From: DASPXY01 sp038227745
GTDB lineage: Bacteria; Planctomycetota; Planctomycetia; Gemmatales; Gemmataceae
Length of the DNA stretch: 11,982 nt
Direction of reading: 5' to 3'
Assembly: GCA_038227745.1 (NCBI GenBank)
Contig: JBBRPS010000265.1
Span: 1-11,982 of the forward strand
The translations under genes were made by a program, and so were the position numbers. Position 1 is the first letter of the stretch. The number at the start of each line of letters is the position of its first letter. Under the pieces are notes generated by a model, which searched no databases, had not been told where the DNA came from, and worked only from the letters and a program-made list of their open reading frames with translations. Below, piece by piece: positions 6,284-11,982 of the stretch.

Positions 6284-6757
6284 ATGCGCGTAGGCAGCGG
6301 ACACGACACGCACCGCCTGGCGGAAGGGCGGCCCCTGCTCCTCGGCGGGGTCCGGGTGGAGCACGACCGCGGCCTCGTCGGCCACAGCGACGCCGACGTC
6401 GTCCTGCACGCCGTGACCGACGCCCTCCTGGGGGCGGCCGGCCTGGGCGACATCGGCGACGCCTACCCCGACACCGACCCCGCCTACTGCGACTGCGACT
6501 CGCGCGTCTTCCTCGACGAGACGCTCAAGCGCTTGAACCGCGCCGGCTGGGGCGTTGTCAACGTGGATGTCACCGTCTTCGCCCAGCAGCCCAAGCTCGG
6601 ATCGGTCAAGGCGCAGATCCGCGCCCGCCTGGCGGAGCTGCTGAGGCTGCCGGCCGACGCGGTGAACGTCAAGGCGAAGACCGGCGAGGGCGTGGGCGTC
6701 ATCGGCCGGGGCGAGGCGATCGGCTGCCACGCCGTGGCGCTGATCGAGCGCCGCTGA
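6284..6757 (+). CDS. ispF: 2-C-methyl-D-erythritol 2,4-cyclodiphosphate synthase
   Basis: IspF converts CDP-methylerythritol 2-phosphate to the cyclic diphosphate MEcPP with release of CMP, in the non-mevalonate isoprenoid pathway. The 157-residue length is standard. Zinc ligands Asp8, His10 (GHDTHRL) and His42 are at the same positions as in E. coli. HSDADVVLHAVTDALLGA spans 34-51, and the DIGDAYPDTDPAY flap follows. The KAKTGEGVG motif near 129-137 and the final GRGEAIGCHAVAL block are intact. The enzyme works as a trimer. ATG 6284 is right for the family N-terminus (MRVGSGHD), although the nearest purine-rich stretch, GAGGG at 6266-6270, is distant. It has its own promoter and is followed by cysS after a palindromic repeat; ispF-cysS adjacency is common in bacteria. 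Confidence 0.97.
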   Translation: MRVGSGHDTHRLAEGRPLLLGGVRVEHDRGLVGHSDADVVLHAVTDALLGAAGLGDIGDAYPDTDPAYCDCDSRVFLDETLKRLNRAGWGVVNVDVTVFAQQPKLGSVKAQIRARLAELLRLPADAVNVKAKTGEGVGVIGRGEAIGCHAVALIERR

Positions 6758-6767
6758 CTCCCCCAGG

Positions 6768-6801
6768 CCCCTCAAGCCCACCCGTTGCAACGGGTGGGTT
6801 T
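6768..6801. repeat. Intergenic palindrome, family copy 2 (ispF-cysS gap)
   Basis: AAGCCCACCCGTT (6774-6786) and AACGGGTGGGTTT (6789-6801) are complementary apart from one G-T pair, around a central GC. The core matches the copy at 1425-1452 except for C/T and G/A changes. The left flank CCCCTC (6768-6773) is the complement of the right flank GAGGG of copy 1. Together the two copies therefore define a longer palindromic consensus, of which each keeps one complete end. No T-run follows directly, and the cysS ribosome-binding site begins 16 bases later. Confidence 0.75.
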
Positions 6802-6827
6802 CGGCAGAACGAGTTGTGAGGTAAACA

Positions 6828-8309
6828 ATGGCCCTGCGCGTCTACAACACGCTGACCCGCAAGAAAGAGGACTTCAAGCCGGTGCAGGCCGGTAAGGTCG
6901 GCATGTACCTGTGCGGGCCGACCGTCTACAAGCCGAGCCACGTCGGCCACATGGTCGGCCCGGTCATCTTCGACACGGTCAAGCGCTACCTCACCTACCT
7001 CGGCTACCAGGTCACGTTCGTCGTCAACATCACCGACATCGACGACAAGATCATCCACGAGGCGAACCGGCAGCAGCGCGACTGGAAGGCCCTCGCCGCG
7101 GAGGTGACGGGCGACTACCTGGGCAACCTGAAGAGGCTGGACGTCACTGGCATCGATCACTTCCCGTGTGCGACGGAGCACATGGCGGACATCCAGGCGA
7201 TGATCCAGGGCCTGATCGACCGGGGCCACGCCTACCCGTCGGCTGGCGACGTGTACTTCGAGGTGGCGAAGGACCCGGACTACGGCAAGCTGTGCAACCG
7301 CGACCCGGAGCAGATGGAGGCGGGGGCGCGGATCGAGGTCAGCGACAAGAAACGCAACCCCGGCGACTTCGCGCTGTGGAAGGGGGCCAAGCCGGGCGAG
7401 CCGAAGTGGGACAGCGCGTGGGGGCCGGGCCGGCCGGGCTGGCACATCGAATGCTCGGCGATGAGCATGCGGCTGCTGGGCAAGACGCTCGACATCCACG
7501 GCGGCGGCCTGGACCTGCAGTTCCCGCACCATGAGAACGAGCTGGCGCAGTCGGAGTCGTACACCGGCCAGGAGTTCGCGAAGTTCTGGATGCACAACGG
7601 CTTGATGAAGACGGGCGATCAGAAGATGTCCAAGAGCGCCGGCAACGAGATCGTCGTCTCGAAGCTGCTGGCGCCCGCCGGGAAGCACGAACCGGAGACG
7701 CTGCGCTTCCTGCTGCTGAGCACACACTACCGCAGTCCGATCGAGTACAGCGAGGACCGGCTCGACGAGGTGCGCCGCAGCCTGGACAGCTTTCACCGCT
7801 TCTTCGAGCGCTACCAGCGCGCCACCGGAGAGAGCTTCTACCGGATCGAGGCGCCGACGAAGCGCAACAATTTCCCGGTAGACTCGCCATTCCTGAACGA
7901 GGTGACGCGGCTGCGCGACCGCTTCCTGGAGTGCATGGACGACGACTTCAACACGGGCGGCGCCATCGGCGTGCTGTACGAGCTGCTGACGTCGCTGAAC
8001 CGCTTCGCCGACACGAAGCAGTTGGAAAGCGGCAAGGCGGCCGAGGCGGACCTGCGCGGGTTCCGGCAGGCTGCGGTGGCGCTGAAGGAACTGAGCCAGA
8101 TCCTCGGCGTGTTCGGCGAGCCGCCCGCGGCGAAGGAAGGCGGGCAGGACGAGTTGGTCGGCGGGCTGGTGCAGCTGCTGATCGACCTGCGTGCGGAGGC
8201 GCGTAAGGCGAAGAACTTCGCGCTGGGGGATCAGATCCGCAAGCGGCTTGGTGAACTGGGGATTACGTTGGAGGACCGGCCCGGCGGGACGCTGTGGCGG
8301 CGCGGGTGA
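6828..8309 (+). CDS. cysS: Cysteinyl-tRNA synthetase
   Basis: CysS charges tRNA-Cys with cysteine using ATP; it is a class I synthetase acting as a monomer in the cytosol. The 493-residue product has the HIGH-type motif PSHVGHM (36-42) and KMSKS at 266-270. The zinc site uses Cys29 (YLCGPTVY), Cys209 (WHIECSAM), His234 and Glu238 (FPHHENE), nearly the same numbering as E. coli. NITDIDDKII and ETLRFLLLSTHYRSPI are further family blocks. The C-terminal part (about 310-493) is the helical DALR-type and anticodon-binding region. ATG 6828 has GAGGT at 6818-6822. Its TGA overlaps the start codon of the deamidase-like gene by one base (TGATG), indicating translational coupling. Confidence 0.97.
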   Translation: MALRVYNTLTRKKEDFKPVQAGKVGMYLCGPTVYKPSHVGHMVGPVIFDTVKRYLTYLGYQVTFVVNITDIDDKIIHEANRQQRDWKALAAEVTGDYLGNLKRLDVTGIDHFPCATEHMADIQAMIQGLIDRGHAYPSAGDVYFEVAKDPDYGKLCNRDPEQMEAGARIEVSDKKRNPGDFALWKGAKPGEPKWDSAWGPGRPGWHIECSAMSMRLLGKTLDIHGGGLDLQFPHHENELAQSESYTGQEFAKFWMHNGLMKTGDQKMSKSAGNEIVVSKLLAPAGKHEPETLRFLLLSTHYRSPIEYSEDRLDEVRRSLDSFHRFFERYQRATGESFYRIEAPTKRNNFPVDSPFLNEVTRLRDRFLECMDDDFNTGGAIGVLYELLTSLNRFADTKQLESGKAAEADLRGFRQAAVALKELSQILGVFGEPPAAKEGGQDELVGGLVQLLIDLRAEARKAKNFALGDQIRKRLGELGITLEDRPGGTLWRRG

Positions 8310-8917
8310 TGGAACAGACGCTCACCCTCGAACAGGCACAGGAGGCCTTCCGGGCGATGGCCGCCCTGCGCGACGAAATCGCCTTCGGTTGGCTTCGAGA
8401 GGGCTGCGAATGCCGCGCCCAGCTGATGATCGAGCACCTTCAGGAGATGAGCCTGGTGCCGGGCCGAGTGTGGGCGGTCAGCGTCGGCAGGAGGCTGACC
8501 TTCCCACACCCGACACCGACGGGTCGATCGTACAAGTGGGAGAATCACGTGGCTCCCACACTCTCGGTGGAAGGCGCGGAACACGGGATCCTGGTGATCG
8601 ATCCTGGTCTTTCTCAGGCAGGTCCGCTCACCTTGGGCGACTGGGCGCTGGCCATGCGGGTCAAGTCCTTCCACCTGTCAAGCGCCGGACTGGTGGAGGC
8701 GGAGATCCTGAGTCTGCATAGTGCCCGCGCACTCCGGGGAGAGGACCTCGATGCCGTGCTGTTGACTTTGAAGCTGGGGGAGGCGCCCCTTACCAATCGA
8801 GGTGGATCCGGCTTCCGGATCGGCCCGGATCCCCCGCAGGGGGTGAGCGCCTTCGCCCACCGGGAGATGAGGCGGTTCCTCGGGCTGCAGGATGCCCCGA
8901 GGCGCGAACGCCCGTGA
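8309..8917 (+). CDS. Protein-glutaminase-like protein (putative protein-glutamine deamidase)
   Basis: The 202-residue product resembles the protein-glutaminase domain family (Pfam Gln_deamidase_2 type), whose enzymes convert glutamine side chains of proteins to glutamate. The likely Cys-His-Asp triad is Cys33 in REGCECRAQLM (30-40), His80 in WENHVAPTLSV (77-87), and Asp98 in LVIDPGL (95-101). The spacing is close to the Cys41-His83-Asp103 I recall for Chryseobacterium protein-glutaminase. A conserved RVWAV strand (53-57) lies between Cys and His. A C-terminal extension of about 80 residues after the triad domain is unassigned. There is no signal peptide or membrane segment, so it appears cytosolic. 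ATG 8309 overlaps the cysS stop; a GTG at 8294 in frame is less likely. A toxin, a housekeeping modifier or another papain-like hydrolase is possible; the substrate is unknown. Confidence 0.7.
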   Translation: MEQTLTLEQAQEAFRAMAALRDEIAFGWLREGCECRAQLMIEHLQEMSLVPGRVWAVSVGRRLTFPHPTPTGRSYKWENHVAPTLSVEGAEHGILVIDPGLSQAGPLTLGDWALAMRVKSFHLSSAGLVEAEILSLHSARALRGEDLDAVLLTLKLGEAPLTNRGGSGFRIGPDPPQGVSAFAHREMRRFLGLQDAPRRERP

Positions 8918-8942
8918 GTAGATCGCCCGGAGAAGTCTTGCC

Positions 8943-9503
8943 ATGCAACCGCTGATGCGCAACGTGTACGACCTGCGAGTCATTACCGCGATCGAACCTG
9001 GGGAAGGGTCTGTGCTCCTCACGTTCCAGGGCGGTGAGAGGGCGACCGTACCCACCGACCATCCCGATCTGAAACTCATCCTCGCGGAGGCGGAGCGGAG
9101 TTCGGAGTGGGGCAGCCCGGTGGGTCTAATCCTCGACCCCGCGGGCCGCGTGCTGGATCTGAGCCACACCCATGAAAGTTGCGTCCGGCGCATTGAGGAC
9201 GATAGCGAGGGCCCCAACCGTCTTGCTGTCGGCTTCTGGAGTTTCTGCGCCGTCTGCTACCTGACGCGCGACCACCCGGACTTCGAGCGCATCCGCAAGA
9301 CGCTGACAGAGGCTGTGGCGACCGATAAGCCTGTGGTGTTCGCCAACGAAACTTGGCCGCTCGAAGGGGAGACGGAGATCTGGAATAAGATCATGGATGT
9401 CCGCCCCGTGGAAGTCCCCGGTCGGCTGCCGCAGGCAAATGGCGCCGCCGTAACCCACGACAGCACTCCCCGGGCAGCCACGGCGGCGGAGCGCGGCGGG
9501 TGA
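8943..9503 (+). CDS. Unassigned companion protein of the deamidase-like gene
   Basis: I do not recognise this 186-residue protein. Residues about 8-75 look beta-rich: RVITAIEPGEGSVLLTF, then ERATVPTDHPDLKLIL and PVGLILDPAGRVLDL. They suggest a small barrel or SH3-like fold. Residues about 95-155 form a second block with SFCAVCYLTRDHPDFERI, followed by NETWPLEGETEIW and the ending KIMDVRPVEV. The tail (about 156-186) is Ala/Gly/Pro-rich and probably disordered. The two Cys in FCAVC alone do not make a zinc site. There is no signal peptide or membrane helix. ATG 8943 has GGAGAAG at 8929-8935, seven bases upstream. It starts 25 bases after the deamidase-like gene and is probably co-transcribed, so it may be an inhibitor, adaptor or substrate; none of these is shown by sequence. 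Confidence 0.75.
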   Translation: MQPLMRNVYDLRVITAIEPGEGSVLLTFQGGERATVPTDHPDLKLILAEAERSSEWGSPVGLILDPAGRVLDLSHTHESCVRRIEDDSEGPNRLAVGFWSFCAVCYLTRDHPDFERIRKTLTEAVATDKPVVFANETWPLEGETEIWNKIMDVRPVEVPGRLPQANGAAVTHDSTPRAATAAERGG

Positions 9504-9598
9504 ACCGACACCGAGCCTCACCCCGAACTGTACCCTGACGACGCCTTCCTTGGTTTGGACAGTCTGCCCGTGTCGTGAATTGAGCGGAGGCGTTGTGC

Positions 9599-10156
9599 AT
9601 GGCCGAACCCTCTGAAGTCGGAAGTCCACCCGCGGACGCCAAGGTGACATCCCACCCCGCCGGCCTGCGCATCCTCGGCATCGACCCCGGCCTGCAGATC
9701 ACCGGCTACGCCGTCGTCGAAGTCCGCCCCGCACGCCCCCTCGTCCGGGAGGCCGGCGTCATCCGCTCCACCGAGGGCCGCGCCCCGGCTGAGATGGCGG
9801 TCCGCCTTTTCTCCCTGTACACTGGTATAGTGGAAGTATTGGAAGAGTTTCAGCCCGGCGTCGTGGCGGTGGAGCAGCTCTACGCCCACTACGACCACCC
9901 ACGGACGGCCATCTTGATGGCTCACGCCCGCGGCGTCATCTTCCTGGCGGCGGGGCAGCGCGGCCTGCCCGTCGTCAGCTACAACGCCACCCGGATCAAG
10001 AAGACGATCACCGGCAGCGGCCGGGCCTCCAAGGAGCAGGTGCAGCGCACCATGCAGCGCGAACTTGGCCTGGCGCAGCCGCCCGAGCCGCCCGATGTCG
10101 CCGACGCCCTGGCGGCCGCACTGTGCCATTACTACCTCCAGAAACTGCCGGCGTGA
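9599..10156 (+). CDS. ruvC: Crossover junction endodeoxyribonuclease RuvC
   Basis: RuvC is the dimeric Mg-dependent resolvase that cuts Holliday junctions after RuvAB branch migration. The 185-residue product carries the RNase H-like catalytic acids Asp29 (ILGIDPG, 25-31), Glu92 (VVAVEQL, 88-94), Asp166 and Asp169 (PPDVADALA, 164-172). The basic region YNATRIKKTITGSGRASKEQV (128-148; key residues Arg132, Lys134, Lys135 and Lys145) matches the junction-binding segment. The first 22 residues are a Pro/Ala/Ser-rich extension before the usual start. ATG 9599 is chosen because GGAGG at 9586-9590 lies eight bases upstream; an in-frame TTG at 9593 would be too close. It heads the ruvC-ruvA-ruvB cluster, and its stop is seven bases from the ruvA start. 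Confidence 0.96.
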   Translation: MAEPSEVGSPPADAKVTSHPAGLRILGIDPGLQITGYAVVEVRPARPLVREAGVIRSTEGRAPAEMAVRLFSLYTGIVEVLEEFQPGVVAVEQLYAHYDHPRTAILMAHARGVIFLAAGQRGLPVVSYNATRIKKTITGSGRASKEQVQRTMQRELGLAQPPEPPDVADALAAALCHYYLQKLPA

Positions 10157-10163
10157 GGGAGCC

Positions 10164-10796
10164 ATGATTACCAAAATAAGCGGCGTGCTCAACCGCGTCG
10201 TGGATGACGAGGTCCGCCTGCAGGTCGGGCCGCTGGAGTATCAGGTGCTCGTGCCGGAGTTCGTCCGCCGCCAGCTGCAGACGCGCGTGGGCCAGGACTT
10301 GACCTTGCACACCAGCGAATACCTCGACGGCAACCCGATGCAGGGCCGCGTCGTGCCGCGCCTGATCGGCTTCCTCAACGAGGCCGAGCTGGACTTCTTC
10401 GAGCTGTTCTGCACCGTGGACAAAGTCGGCACGCGCAAGGCGCTCAAGGCGCTGACGCGGCCGATCCGGGAGATCGCCGACGCCGTGCAGCGCCAGGACT
10501 CGAAGTGGCTGACCACCCTGCCCGGCGTCGGCGCCGCCACCGCCGAGCAGATCGTGGCGACGCTGCGGCGCAAGGTGACGAAGTTCGCGCTGATGGCGCC
10601 GCCGGCCATCGAGGGCGCGCCGGCGGGGGCCACCGTGGTGGACGGCAACGTCCTGGAGGACGCCTACCAGGCGCTGATGAGCGTCGGCCACGGCCCGGCC
10701 GAGGCGCGCGACCGCCTCGACCGGGCGCTGGCGGGCGGCCGCAGTTTCAAGTCGGTGGAAGACGTGTTGACCGCGATTTACAAGTCGGGGAAGTAA
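10164..10796 (+). CDS. ruvA: Holliday junction branch migration protein RuvA
   Basis: RuvA binds four-way junctions as a tetramer and loads the RuvB motor. The 210-residue product has an N-terminal OB fold (about 1-65, MITKISGVLNRVVDDEVRLQV). A helix-hairpin-helix region follows (about 70-140), with a degenerate first motif VDKVGTRKALKAL and a clear second motif LPGVGAATAEQIV. An Ala/Pro linker leads to the C-terminal RuvB-binding domain (about 163-210, LEDAYQALMSVGHGPAEARDRLDRAL). ATG 10164 lies seven bases after the ruvC stop, with GAGGGAG at 10156-10162, so translation is probably coupled. Upstream extension of the frame would overlap ruvC and is not supported. Confidence 0.95.
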   Translation: MITKISGVLNRVVDDEVRLQVGPLEYQVLVPEFVRRQLQTRVGQDLTLHTSEYLDGNPMQGRVVPRLIGFLNEAELDFFELFCTVDKVGTRKALKALTRPIREIADAVQRQDSKWLTTLPGVGAATAEQIVATLRRKVTKFALMAPPAIEGAPAGATVVDGNVLEDAYQALMSVGHGPAEARDRLDRALAGGRSFKSVEDVLTAIYKSGK

Positions 10797-10810
10797 AGGA
10801 GTGGCGGGGA

Positions 10811-10836
10811 CCCAGGGGGTGCGACCCCTGGGCTTG
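10811..10836. repeat. Intergenic palindrome, related copy 3 (ruvA-ruvB gap)
   Basis: CCCAGGGG (10811-10818) and CCCCTGGG (10825-10832) form a perfect 8-bp stem around the loop GTGCGA, followed by CTTG. The loop resembles CTGCGA of copy 1, and the GGGCTTGA ending is shared with copy 1. The stem sequence itself differs, so this is a relative rather than a true copy. It fills the gap between ruvA and ruvB. No T-run follows. Confidence 0.6.
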
Positions 10837-10860
10837 ACCGCCCCACCAGACGAGGTCTTC

Positions 10861-11898
10861 ATGGTACGTGAAGCAGTTGTTCAGGGCGACCCGGGCGGCG
10901 AGGACCGCGAGCGCGACGCGGCCCTGCGGCCGCGCTGGCTGCGCGAGGTCATCGGCCAGAAGGCGGTCGTGCAGCGCCTCGGCATCGTCATCAACGCCTG
11001 CCGCAAGCTCCGCGAGCCGGTCTCGCACATCCTCTTCGATGGCCCGCCCGGCCTCGGCAAGACCACCTTCGCCACCGTCCTGCCCAACGAGATCGGCACC
11101 GCGCTGCAGATGACCAGCGGCCCGGCCCTCAGCAAGCCCTCCGATCTGCTGCCGTTCCTCACCAACGCCGCGGAAGGCTCGTTCCTCTTCATCGACGAGA
11201 TCCACCGCATGCCGCGCGTTGTCGAGGAGTTCATCTACCCGGCAATGGAGGATTTCCGGATCGACATCGTGCTCGGCGAGGGCGTCAACGCCCGCACGAT
11301 CTCGATGAAGCTGCAGCACTTCACGCTGATCGGCGCCACGACGCGCAGCGGCATGCTGTCCAGCCCGATGCGCGACCGCTTCAAGATGCACGAGCACCTG
11401 GAGTTCTACACGGTCGAGGAGCTGTCGCAGATCGTGCGCGTCAACGCCCGCAAGCTGAAGACGGAGGTCACCGACGACGCGGCCGAGGAGCTGGCGCGGC
11501 GCAGTCGCGGCACGCCGCGCATCGCCAATACCCGGCTGTGGTGGGCGCGGCACTTCGCCACCAGCGAGCACGACGGCCGCGTCACCCTGGACGTGGCCAA
11601 GGCGGCGCTGGCGATGACGGAGGTGGACATCGAGGGGCTGGACAAGCAGGACCGGCGCTACCTGGAGACGCTGATCGGCGTTTTCGAGGGCGGGCCGACG
11701 GGCGTCGAGGCGCTGGCGGCGACGATGAACCTGCCGGCCGACACGCTGAGCGACGAGATCGAGCCATACCTGCTGCGCGAACAGTTCATCATCCGCACGC
11801 CGCGCGGCCGGCTGGCGACGCCGCGGGCGTATCAGCACCTCGGCCGGCCGATGAAGCCGAGACGGCCGAACGATGACCAGGGACTCCTGTTCGAGTAA
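10861..11898 (+). CDS. ruvB: Holliday junction branch migration ATPase RuvB
   Basis: RuvB is the AAA+ hexameric motor that drives branch migration with RuvA. The 345-residue product starts its conserved part at ALRPRWLREVIGQ (about 21-33). Walker A is GPPGLGKTT (61-69), Walker B is IDEIHR (111-116), and sensor 1 is IGATTRSG. The arginine finger region is SPMRDRFKMHE, and sensor 2 is RGTPRIANTRLWW. A winged-helix domain ends the protein (PYLLREQFIIRTPRGRLATPRAYQHLG). The IANTRLWW sequence differs from the common IANRLLRR; as I recall, similar variants are usual in planctomycetes. ATG 10861 has GAGGT at 10852-10856. A GTG at 10801 would translate the palindromic repeat and is rejected. It is separated from ruvA by copy 3 of the palindrome family. 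Confidence 0.97.
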   Translation: MVREAVVQGDPGGEDRERDAALRPRWLREVIGQKAVVQRLGIVINACRKLREPVSHILFDGPPGLGKTTFATVLPNEIGTALQMTSGPALSKPSDLLPFLTNAAEGSFLFIDEIHRMPRVVEEFIYPAMEDFRIDIVLGEGVNARTISMKLQHFTLIGATTRSGMLSSPMRDRFKMHEHLEFYTVEELSQIVRVNARKLKTEVTDDAAEELARRSRGTPRIANTRLWWARHFATSEHDGRVTLDVAKAALAMTEVDIEGLDKQDRRYLETLIGVFEGGPTGVEALAATMNLPADTLSDEIEPYLLREQFIIRTPRGRLATPRAYQHLGRPMKPRRPNDDQGLLFE

Positions 11899-11982
11899 GT
11901 AGGGCCCGTGAGCCGAGTTGGGCCGAGCCGATCCTTGTTCTCAAGGGTCAGGCGGCAGGTGCCGCGGGCGATGTCCCAGAGC
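11832..11982 (-). CDS. Possible 3' end of a WD40-repeat gene, partial at window edge
   Basis: On the minus strand a frame stays open from the right edge to a TGA at 11832-11834. Its first residues read LWDIARGTCRLTLENKDRLG, which resembles the D strand and turn of a WD40 repeat (LWD..G..L.TL). WD40 proteins are abundant in planctomycetes. The last part of the frame overlaps the 3' end of ruvB in antisense by 67 bases and looks like non-functional overhang. With fewer than 50 residues visible, this could be a chance reading of GC-rich DNA or a gene remnant. Confidence 0.28.
   Translation of the reverse strand, partial: LWDIARGTCRLTLENKDRLGPTRLTGPTYSNRSPWSSFGRLGFIGRPRC

Noticed and set aside
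9111..9350. Zinc-binding site in the companion protein based on FCAVC
   Set aside because: Only one Cys-X2-Cys pair is present, with no second pair of ligands, so a zinc finger is not supported.
9504..9598. Possible promoter in the gap before ruvC
   Set aside because: TTGGAC at 9555-9560 has no acceptable -10 partner at 16-18 bp, and nothing else is seen in this 95-base gap besides the ruvC ribosome-binding site.
10801..10860. GTG start 20 codons upstream of the chosen ruvB start
   Set aside because: The extension would translate the palindromic repeat and has no family support, while ATG 10861 has a well-placed GAGGT and fits the usual RuvB N-terminus.
11903..11924. Possible terminator after ruvB (GGCCC pairing with GGGCC)
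   Set aside because: The stem is only five pairs with a 12-base loop and no T-run follows.

Overview
This window is a stretch of a GC-rich bacterial chromosome, and both gene content and style suggest a planctomycete. The evidence is a long CTC-type bL25, a bL9 with a basic N-terminal extension, a RuvB whose sensor-II helix reads IANTRLWW instead of the usual IANRLLRR, and G/C-rich intergenic palindromes of a kind I recall as common in planctomycete genomes. A Gemmata-like lineage is possible. The phylum call is inference; I could not run a phylogeny. All clearly supported genes are on the + strand.

Layout: (1) 1-194, a non-coding lead-in with a GC-rich inverted repeat, a promoter-like element and a good intrinsic terminator just upstream of rplY. 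(2) 195-3260, translation and replication genes: rplY, pth, rpsF, ssb and rplI. The order resembles the classic rpsF-ssb-rpsR-rplI cluster, but rpsR is missing. (3) 3350-6193, dnaB, interrupted by a 496-residue intein (4007-5494) placed exactly in the Walker A P-loop, between GK and T. The intein has splicing motifs, two LAGLIDADG motifs and HTH-like segments. (4) 6284-8309, ispF (MEP isoprenoid pathway) and cysS. (5) 8309-9503, an accessory pair: a small stand-alone protein resembling a protein-glutaminase (protein-glutamine deamidase), starting on the stop codon of cysS, followed by a companion protein I cannot assign. (6) 9599-11898, ruvC-ruvA-ruvB, the complete Holliday-junction machinery. 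(7) 11899-11982, a tail with a possible minus-strand WD40 fragment running off the edge.

Three related palindromes sit in gene gaps (pth/rpsF, ispF/cysS, ruvA/ruvB). Sigma70-like promoters precede rplY, ssb and ispF, so the locus is probably several transcription units. The housekeeping genes cover ribosome assembly and rescue of stalled peptidyl-tRNA (bL25, Pth, bS6, bL9), the replication fork (SSB, DnaB) and branch migration (RuvABC). 

The parts most worth attention are the deamidase-like gene with its companion, the P-loop intein, and a 30-base AT-rich, rare-codon patch in dnaB. That patch falls exactly on the other well-known DnaB intein insertion site (RESG/SIEQD), which is unoccupied here. 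No gene-free stretch exceeds 300 bases. I saw no rRNA, tRNA, CRISPR array or transposase.
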